Under the pieces are notes generated by a model. It did no database searches, was not told the origin of the DNA, and worked only from the letters and a program-made list of their open reading frames with translations. Positions 4,602-10,667 of a stretch of 10,667 nucleotides of DNA are shown piece after piece; position 1 is the first letter of the stretch; every line of letters begins with the position of its first letter. The DNA is from an uncultured Bacteroidales bacterium (GTDB lineage: Bacteria > Bacteroidota > Bacteroidia > Bacteroidales > Muribaculaceae): positions 1 to 10,667 of the forward strand of contig USIY01000059.1 in assembly GCA_900554845.1 (NCBI GenBank). Direction: 5' to 3'. The translations under genes were made by a program, and so were the position numbers.

Positions 4602-6158
4602 TCATCCTGTTCTGCCGCGAAGGAACTTATCGAGATTTTCTTCCTTGGCAAGCATCAGTTTCGTGCGGATGCGATATCGCGCGCTGTTGACGCTCGCCCG
4701 CGATATGTTTAGACTTTCGGCGATCTCATCGGAGCCACACTGCAGGTAAATGAGCGTACAGAACGTAAGGTCAGTGTCGGTGAGAGATGGATACTCTCCG
4801 CGCAGATCCTCCACAAAATTAGGATACCTTGCATCGAAAGCCCGACGGAACGCCCCGGCATGCTTACCCACGTTATCCTTAAGCCTCAAAAGCTCGTTGT
4901 CCGCCTCCGATATGTTCTTAATGTTCTCGATACGCTTCAGCGCGGCATCTCTCTCCCTCTGCGCCGCCTCAATACCGGCTTCTGCGGAAAGCCGCCGTTC
5001 TCTATCCCTATTCAGCCGACGCTTCATTTTACGTATCATCAACAACAGGACCAAGATGAAAACAATTGACATGACGCTCAGCGCAACAATGACGAATACC
5101 TTATGCCTACGCTGTGCCTGAAGACTTCCCTTAAGCTCGTCATTCTCCTTTTGCGCCGTAGCGATTGAAGCGCGGACTTTCTCGGTGACATAATCTATAT
5201 TGCGGTGTATTCTGTTCATGGAGTCGGTCAGCAAAGAATATTCCGGATAAAGAGCGCGCACCTTACTGTCGAGTCTTTCGGCGTTATAGACATCTATCAG
5301 ACGTCTTGTCTCCAACAGCGACATCTCCAGATCGCCCATTTCCCGAAGACGTTCAATCGCGGTCTCCATATAGCGGATTCCCTCTTCCTTGTGACCGTTG
5401 AGATACAATGCGTATCCCCACACACCCATGTGCTCGGTGAAATCCATTTCGTCAAAATACTCATTGCCCCGCTTCAGTATGTTCATGGCAAGGGCCACGG
5501 AGTCAGGCCCCGGATTGAGCGACAGAATCAAATTTGCCCGTTCACCGCCTATAATGGCGAGCATATTGGCGGTATCCTCGGGCGCCGAGTAGGCACGGAT
5601 GGAACGTTCCGCGCTGTCAAGACATGCGAATGCCTCGGCCGTACGGCGGTCATTCGCGAAAATCTGGGTTCTGAACCTCCAGAGGTCGGGCATCAGTTTC
5701 CCTTTGAGACGCTGGCTCACCGACATGGCCGAATCGCTGTACTGTATGGCCTGCTCCACCATCCCGAGCCGATGATAGAACTGGCTCATGTCGCCGTAAA
5801 GCATCACGGCGCTCTCTGTGGGATCATGCCATTTACGGCTCAACAACGAATCCTCCGCTTCCGTGAAATAGGCATACGCTTTCTCCAGATCTCCCTTGGA
5901 GAAAAGGAAATAGGCCATCTGCTCAAGCACTGCCACAGGATCCTCCCGGCTTTTGCCCTCCCTCAGAAGCTCCACTGCCCTTTCCTGGATTTCCATCACC
6001 TTCTCGAAATCGCAGCCAGTGTCGACCGCCAGCCATGCGCTGTCGGTCAATCCGCCCACATAGACGGGCGGCTTAACGGCTTCGGTTCCGCGCCTGCATC
6101 CGGGCATAAGCATCGAAAGCAAGCTGAGCGTCAATATCAGTATCGGCAAGCTACGCAT
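4602..6158 (-). CDS. TPR lipoprotein / transmembrane / HTH transcriptional regulator
   Basis: A 518-residue protein with a layout typical of Bacteroidota membrane-bound regulators. A hydrophobic N-terminus ends in a lipobox, MPGC with Cys21. Residues about 50-345 are helical TPR-like repeats (for example the pair around MAYFLFSKGDLEKAYAYFTE at 81-100 and the one around RLGMVEQAIQYSDSAMS). One transmembrane helix follows (about 353-376, KVFVIVALSVMSIVFILVLL), then a basic coiled coil (377-430) and a C-terminal LuxR-like helix-turn-helix (about 455-505) with LTDTDLTFCTLIYLQCGSDE and IAESLNISRASVNSARYRIR. The TPR part would sit in the periplasm and the DNA-binding part in the cytoplasm, so it could read envelope signals directly. 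It lies 41 bp after the GLUG lipoprotein gene on the same strand, likely the same transcript, and may control that cluster or the barrel gene. DNA target and ligand are unknown. Confidence 0.87.
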   Translation of the reverse strand: MRSLPILILTLSLLSMLMPGCRRGTEAVKPPVYVGGLTDSAWLAVDTGCDFEKVMEIQERAVELLREGKSREDPVAVLEQMAYFLFSKGDLEKAYAYFTEAEDSLLSRKWHDPTESAVMLYGDMSQFYHRLGMVEQAIQYSDSAMSVSQRLKGKLMPDLWRFRTQIFANDRRTAEAFACLDSAERSIRAYSAPEDTANMLAIIGGERANLILSLNPGPDSVALAMNILKRGNEYFDEMDFTEHMGVWGYALYLNGHKEEGIRYMETAIERLREMGDLEMSLLETRRLIDVYNAERLDSKVRALYPEYSLLTDSMNRIHRNIDYVTEKVRASIATAQKENDELKGSLQAQRRHKVFVIVALSVMSIVFILVLLLMIRKMKRRLNRDRERRLSAEAGIEAAQRERDAALKRIENIKNISEADNELLRLKDNVGKHAGAFRRAFDARYPNFVEDLRGEYPSLTDTDLTFCTLIYLQCGSDEIAESLNISRASVNSARYRIRTKLMLAKEENLDKFLRGRTG

Positions 6159-6199
6159 ACGTTCTCAAGTGTCGGTCGGGCTTCACTGGCGAAGACTGC

Positions 6200-9010
6200 T
6201 TATCTGAAACTATAGTAGAAGTTGTTGTAGGGAGCCGGCACCGACGGCACGAAGAATGTCCAGTAACGGTGGTCGTCGAAGTCATAAGGCTCCGCCTGGC
6301 TTTTGGCGTTGGTGTATGTGCCCTTGTCGGCGAGTTTAGCGGCCTTCGCCATCCCCGTGTCCTTTGCGAATGCGATGTTATAATCGTCGGAGACAAGCGA
6401 GAAATTGCCGAAAATGGCGTTGGCCGGGCCGTTGGAGAACGAGAACTGGTTGGCTGTTCCTACAGAAATGGTCCTGAATACCCTGATGTCGTCAAACGGA
6501 GCGTCGGACTTGTCGGCCACACCATAACCTGAAGAGCGGCCTGTCGACAGGCAATCCTGCAGACGCACATGGTCGCCTAGACGAGCCGCAATGCCGTAGC
6601 CGTCACCGCCGGCCATTATGTCGCCGAAGTTGCAGCATTGGGAAATTTCCACGCAATTGTCGAAACGCTGTGTGAGCGTGCCGACAGTAGACACAGCCGC
6701 CGAACAAGCCAGCACCGCTGTCGTGGCGGCACCTCCCGACACCACCATACCTGCCACCGCCAACACACAAGTGGCCGCCGCAATCAGGATTTCACGCGTT
6801 TTTTCCACCTGCGCCACTTGTTCGTTGATTGAGGCAAGACGGTCATGGATGGCATCCGTCAGGGCATCGTCGCCGTCACCCTGAAGACTGTTGTCGAAAT
6901 CAGTCATGTTGGAGTGTATTTTGCCGGGAAGTGCGCCCATCTCCGGAAGAGAGAAACTGTACGCCGGCATCGCGGCTTCGACTTCCGAATGCATCCGGGC
7001 CACAAGTTCCTCGTTGCGTTCCGGCAGCTTCATGCCGTAGAGCGACTCCCACCGGTCAAGATCCTGCAACTGAAGCGGACTTGCCGCGGCTTTTGCCACA
7101 TCCAATGCCGAGGACACAATCTTCAGCACTTTCTGACCCTTCTTAAATACGGCTTTGAAGTGCGACACTTTCGCAGGCGGGGTCTTCAGGGCCTTCACCA
7201 CTTTGGCCGTAGTCTTGCCGTACGACACTATCATGGAACTGATGTCGTTGCCCGTCAAGGAATAGCTGTCACCGGCGCGAGCTATTATGCCCGCGGTGAT
7301 GTCGGTTCCGGAGATGGTGCCGTAGTTGTTGCAGAAATTGATCATTCCGGTGCTTCCTCCCAGCGCGAGGATACCGGCCGCCATCCCTTTCGAAGAGCTT
7401 ACAGCACCGAGGTTGGAGTTTGCCGTCAGAATATAATAGGCCGACCGGCCCAATATGCCTCCCGCGCACTGCGAGGCGTTTACGGTACTGTTGTTATAGC
7501 ATGAATGTATCACGCTTACGGGCGCGAAACCTATGATGCCCCCGGCGAATGTTCCTGAACCGATCACGGGCCCGCGGTTGTAACAGTCGGTGAGCATGGC
7601 CTGGGCCTCGCCGACGATGCCGCCGGTGTTGTCGCCGCCATGCACCTCGGCGTAATTATGGGCCGACGTCATGATTATGTCGTTGAAGCTGCCGTCGTCG
7701 CGGTGCATCACGGTGCTTCCGAGGATTCCTCCGGTGCCGAGAGCGCCGAACACTTCGCCGTTATTCACTACGGCGGCCATTGATGAAGTGCCGAGGCCGC
7801 CGGCGATGCCTCCAGCCCCGGTACAGCCCGAAGCATTGACGGTGCCGTAGTTAACGCAGTCCGAGATATTGGCCGCTTCTATACCACCGATGATTCCCCC
7901 GGCGCAACGGGACCCCTGTGCGCTGACAACGGCACGGTTCACGCAACTGTCGAGCACGGCGGTGGCGTTGATGGTGCCGCCTCCGACAAGACCGCCGGCA
8001 AAAGAGCCCTCCTTGCTGTTGCCCACAGGGAGGTTTTCATTCTCGCATCCCGACATCATCAGCACGGCGTTGGCGTCGACACCCCCTACGATCCCTCCCA
8101 CAAAATTGGTGCCGTAGACTTCGGATGCGGTCGACGACTGCTTGCGCACGCGGATATTGCGGAGCACAGTGGGTGTGGCGTCGATGCCGGAGATTCCCAC
8201 CACAGCCCCTATAAGCGTGCCTGTGGATCCCGCGCCGATACTGACAGGATCAACCATTGTTATGTCACGGAATGTGGCGCCGGCGACATATCCGAACAAA
8301 CCTGTCGCCGGGACTATTGTGGAGGGATTGGAACCCTTGCCGTCGAGCGTACGGACAGCGCAGTAATATATGGAATGTCCACCGCCGTCATAAACGCCCT
8401 CGAAAGGATACGCCGACTTGGCGCATATCGGCAGGAAGCCCTTGTTGTAGTCGCGTGTCATGTCGATGTCGGCCACCTGAAGGAAGCATTTGTCTTTCGA
8501 GGGACGCTTGCCGTCGGCAAATAACTCACGCATCATTTTCAGCCCCCTCGCGGAGGCAATGCGATACGGGTCCTCAGGCGTACCCGATCCGAACATGGCG
8601 GCCGCGATGTCGTAAGTGGAAGGCGAGACGCTGTTATGTGATTCGCTGACAGACATAACACAACCCAAATGTCCTTCCTGAGCCACTCCGTCGGCGTCGC
8701 GGTTCACGGCATAAGCCATCACATAGTTTCCGGTACGCAGTTTGCGGCCGAAGTCAAAGACAGATTTGCCGCCGCGCACATAGTGCTTTGCCTTCACGGC
8801 CACATGAGCTCCGGAATTATCATGGACCATCGCAAGTGTGGTCTCCCCCTCCGGAATCACGGCGCTAACGTCCGCGGGAAGCTCCACATATTGCTGTGAT
8901 CCGAATTCTTCAGGAGTATCGCACTTCTCCGGTTCGCTGTTGATGCAGGAGCTCAGGCTCAGCAGAGCCAATGCAATGGAGGAGAGGATTGTCAGTTTAT
9001 GCAGTTTCAT
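6200..9010 (-). CDS. GLUG-repeat surface lipoprotein with embedded helical domain
   Basis: A 936-residue lipoprotein: the signal peptide ends in LSSC (Cys22). Residues about 35-130 look like a small beta-sandwich (...LRTGNYVMAYAVN) reminiscent of fimbrillin-type N-terminal domains; this is tentative. At 141 GSGTPEDPYRIASARGL opens the usual lead-in to GLUG proteins (DIDM, PFEGVYDGGGHSI). Ten GLUG-like turns follow between about 303 and 577 (VGGIVGG, FAGGLVGG, CAGGIIGG, TGGIVGE, FAGGIIGF and so on), each about 25-40 residues, predicted to stack as a beta-helix with a recurring Cys-x-Asn position. Residues about 597-783 break this pattern: they are mainly helical and contain a hydrophobic Gly/Ala-rich hairpin at 741-778. 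A degenerate repeat (GYGIAARLG) resumes at about 805, and the protein ends ...NNFYYSFR. The ATG at 9008-9010 overlaps the upstream stop as ATGA. Adhesion or surface interaction is likely; no ligand can be named. Confidence 0.86.
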   Translation of the reverse strand: MKLHKLTILSSIALALLSLSSCINSEPEKCDTPEEFGSQQYVELPADVSAVIPEGETTLAMVHDNSGAHVAVKAKHYVRGGKSVFDFGRKLRTGNYVMAYAVNRDADGVAQEGHLGCVMSVSESHNSVSPSTYDIAAAMFGSGTPEDPYRIASARGLKMMRELFADGKRPSKDKCFLQVADIDMTRDYNKGFLPICAKSAYPFEGVYDGGGHSIYYCAVRTLDGKGSNPSTIVPATGLFGYVAGATFRDITMVDPVSIGAGSTGTLIGAVVGISGIDATPTVLRNIRVRKQSSTASEVYGTNFVGGIVGGVDANAVLMMSGCENENLPVGNSKEGSFAGGLVGGGTINATAVLDSCVNRAVVSAQGSRCAGGIIGGIEAANISDCVNYGTVNASGCTGAGGIAGGLGTSSMAAVVNNGEVFGALGTGGILGSTVMHRDDGSFNDIIMTSAHNYAEVHGGDNTGGIVGEAQAMLTDCYNRGPVIGSGTFAGGIIGFAPVSVIHSCYNNSTVNASQCAGGILGRSAYYILTANSNLGAVSSSKGMAAGILALGGSTGMINFCNNYGTISGTDITAGIIARAGDSYSLTGNDISSMIVSYGKTTAKVVKALKTPPAKVSHFKAVFKKGQKVLKIVSSALDVAKAAASPLQLQDLDRWESLYGMKLPERNEELVARMHSEVEAAMPAYSFSLPEMGALPGKIHSNMTDFDNSLQGDGDDALTDAIHDRLASINEQVAQVEKTREILIAAATCVLAVAGMVVSGGAATTAVLACSAAVSTVGTLTQRFDNCVEISQCCNFGDIMAGGDGYGIAARLGDHVRLQDCLSTGRSSGYGVADKSDAPFDDIRVFRTISVGTANQFSFSNGPANAIFGNFSLVSDDYNIAFAKDTGMAKAAKLADKGTYTNAKSQAEPYDFDDHRYWTFFVPSVPAPYNNFYYSFR

Positions 9011-10667
9011 TTTTGAAGAGGCAAATTTTTGTTGAACATAGGCACTCCGACAAGAGTTGGAGCGGCGCTTCCTTCATGGAATTCCCAGACTGACGTTGAC
9101 CAGCCGCTGAAAGTGGACTTGCGACGCATCTCGTCGGCGTTTTTAGACTGCGAACCGCTGTTTTTCATATCCCCGTTGCTGGCAGAGTTGAGGTAATAGC
9201 AGTGGCTGATCGAATATTTGCTGTTTTTTTCGCCCCCGATGATGCCCCATCCGGTCTGTCCCACATTGTAGCAGTTGGTGATGTTTACCTTATCGGAATT
9301 GTTATCTTCCTTCTGTCCGATTATTCCCGCCAGCCATTCGCGGCCGGAAGCCGAGGGCACCTCCCCCATGTTGAAGCAGTCGCTGATATGTCCGAATCTG
9401 TCAAGACGGCCTACAATGCCGCCTACCGACATGACCGCGTCCACACGCCCAGCATTATAGGAAGAGGAAACGTTCACGGCCTTGCAAAAGCCCACGATTC
9501 CGGCGGCGGCCGTCATGTTCGGACCGGCCAGACTGCCCTGGAACGAACATTTGCCTACGGACAGTTCAACCACCTGGACCTCGCACTCGTACCAGCCCAC
9601 AATTCCACCGAAGCCAGAGACTTCACTGCTGGCCGTGGAAGATATTGTGGCAAAACTGTGGCAGTCGCGGATGCGTGTCGCCGACGAATTCTGTCGGTTC
9701 ACCACCCTCCCTATTATGCCGCCGGCTATGTTGCCGTTGGTCGTGATGGATGCCTGGAGATTCTCCCCGAAACCTGAAATGTCAATGCCTTTTATACTGG
9801 CATTGGCCAAATATCCTAACACACCCCCTGTATTGTCGCCTCCGTTTGTGGTAATTGAGACTCTTACGGGATGATGTTCGCGGAACAAGTTCGCGTCATA
9901 GTATGCCGCCGTGACATGCGCGTAGCCGACGAGACCGCCGGCCATGCCGCCGGAACTTATTATATTGGCATAAACGGGGCAATAGTCTATCTCAGAGGAG
10001 TTCGATGAAATATAATAAAGACTTCCACAGACGCCTCCCACTTTTGATTTTCCCGAGATTTTCAAGGATCCGTTATCGCTGCTGACATGGCTGCCTTCGG
10101 CCAGATCGAAGCCCGAGCATTGCCCGATAAGGCCGCCGACACAGTCGCCTGTACCCTCCACGTTGCCGTCGTTTTTCAACACGGAGTCATCTATAAAGCC
10201 TTCGCATGCCCCTATTGTTCCTCCCACGAAACCGTCGCCCTTCACGTTTCCGGAGTTCACGAATGTCAAGGACTTCAAACCATGGTCTGTTATATAGCCT
10301 ATCACTCCGCCGGTGTTCATACCGCCAGTGATATTGCCATAATTTATTAATTCTGCTCCTGAACCCGAGACTTTCCCGTAGCCGATGACGCCTCCGGCAT
10401 TGCCTCCTTTGGCCTCGACATAGGCATAAGAGGTGAATTTAACGCCGGGTTCCACACTCATATTGCCCCGCCCGGCAAAAGCTCCGGCGTAAGAATCCGC
10501 GATGATGTTGGGTTTGGCGGGACTGCTGTAGGCAAAGCTGTTCTCGCCGCTCAGAAAAGACAGGCCCGCGCTGCCGATGAAGCCTCCGGCCTGTTCCCCG
10601 CTTGCCTCTACTGTCAGCGGGAAAGGATTCATCCTGTTGTTGAGATTGAAAACATCCCATTGTGTGG
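9007..10667 (-). CDS. GLUG-repeat surface protein, partial (5' end beyond window)
   Basis: The frame is open through the window edge: before the first in-window Met (10630-10632) it reads TQWDVFNLNNR, so the true start and any signal peptide lie outside. At least 552 residues are visible. About fifteen GLUG-type turns occur at regular intervals, counted from that Met: AGGFIG (15), AGGVIG (79), TGGVIG (107), VGGTIG (136), VGGLIG (165), AGGLVG (231), TGGVLG (268), AGGIIG (303), FGGIVG (341), VGGIVG (403) and LAGIIG (434), with others. Between them come Cys/Asn turns such as DCFNMGEV and NCYNVGQT. The C-terminus has the usual GLUG-protein closing block (KNADEMRRKSTFSGW, VWEFHEGSAAPTLVGVP), so the 3' end is complete. 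It is predicted to be a long beta-helix exposed at the cell surface. The stop overlaps the next gene's ATG, so the two GLUG proteins are translationally coupled and probably act together. Confidence 0.87.
   Translation of the reverse strand, partial: TQWDVFNLNNRMNPFPLTVEASGEQAGGFIGSAGLSFLSGENSFAYSSPAKPNIIADSYAGAFAGRGNMSVEPGVKFTSYAYVEAKGGNAGGVIGYGKVSGSGAELINYGNITGGMNTGGVIGYITDHGLKSLTFVNSGNVKGDGFVGGTIGACEGFIDDSVLKNDGNVEGTGDCVGGLIGQCSGFDLAEGSHVSSDNGSLKISGKSKVGGVCGSLYYISSNSSEIDYCPVYANIISSGGMAGGLVGYAHVTAAYYDANLFREHHPVRVSITTNGGDNTGGVLGYLANASIKGIDISGFGENLQASITTNGNIAGGIIGRVVNRQNSSATRIRDCHSFATISSTASSEVSGFGGIVGWYECEVQVVELSVGKCSFQGSLAGPNMTAAAGIVGFCKAVNVSSSYNAGRVDAVMSVGGIVGRLDRFGHISDCFNMGEVPSASGREWLAGIIGQKEDNNSDKVNITNCYNVGQTGWGIIGGEKNSKYSISHCYYLNSASNGDMKNSGSQSKNADEMRRKSTFSGWSTSVWEFHEGSAAPTLVGVPMFNKNLPLQK

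Noticed and set aside
5205..6215. Long open frame (336 codons) on the plus strand
   Set aside because: It lies antisense to the clearly coding TPR/HTH regulator, has a His-rich composition with no family resemblance, and no promoter or ribosome-binding context. It is a GC-driven shadow frame.
6845..7504. 219-codon plus-strand frame opposite the GLUG lipoprotein
   Set aside because: Antisense to a confidently coding region, with Arg/His-rich low-complexity translation and no recognisable domain.
7222..8110. Regularly spaced similar short DNA words, CRISPR-like at first sight
   Set aside because: The periodicity is imperfect (about 75-120 bp), in frame, and encodes the GGI(V/I)G turns of the GLUG repeats. 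It is a protein repeat, not a CRISPR array.

Overview
The window looks like a chromosome segment from a gut-type Bacteroidales bacterium; family or genus cannot be fixed from sequence alone. The evidence is a set of Bacteroidota hallmarks: TAnnTTTG-type -7 promoter boxes, a TPR-transmembrane-HTH regulator with an N-terminal lipobox, large GLUG-repeat surface proteins, and a small MKK...ANAQ-led outer-membrane barrel. By eye the left third (about 1-3800) is clearly AT-richer than the right two thirds (about 3815-10667). This suggests an accessory segment joined to more typical chromosomal DNA.

Left part. Positions 18-310 (minus strand) hold a frameshifted, 5'-truncated remnant of an Abi_2 family (AbiD/AbiF-like) abortive-infection gene. 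A gene-poor stretch of roughly 490 bp follows, with a -7-like box, a possible tiny leader ORF and several inverted repeats. Then comes a compact plus-strand operon of three genes: an ECF sigma factor (803-1300), a four-helix membrane protein in the anti-sigma position (1303-1857), and a CPBP-family intramembrane protease (1854-2543) whose start codon overlaps the previous stop. The arrangement suggests a membrane-sensing switch in which the membrane protein restrains the sigma factor and the protease may act on it. That is inference.

Middle part. Two fold-back, MITE-like elements of about 185 bp (2635-2817 and 3627-3812) bracket a zinc-ribbon/pyridoxamine-phosphate-oxidase-like flavoprotein gene (2941-3621). 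They have different inverted-repeat ends but share a 13-bp left boundary word. The first may supply the -33 half of that gene's promoter. The second fills the whole gap between this gene and the convergent outer-membrane barrel gene (3815-4480, minus).

Right part. A minus-strand cluster reads leftward from beyond the window end: a partial GLUG-repeat protein (9007 to >10667), a 936-residue GLUG-repeat lipoprotein coupled to it by an ATGA overlap (6200-9010), and, 41 bp further on, a TPR lipoprotein/transmembrane/HTH regulator (4602-6158). The outer-membrane barrel follows with its own promoter. The 936-residue protein is the most unusual gene here. Its predicted beta-helix is interrupted by about 190 residues of mostly helical sequence ending in a Gly/Ala-rich hydrophobic hairpin that resembles a membrane-inserting element.
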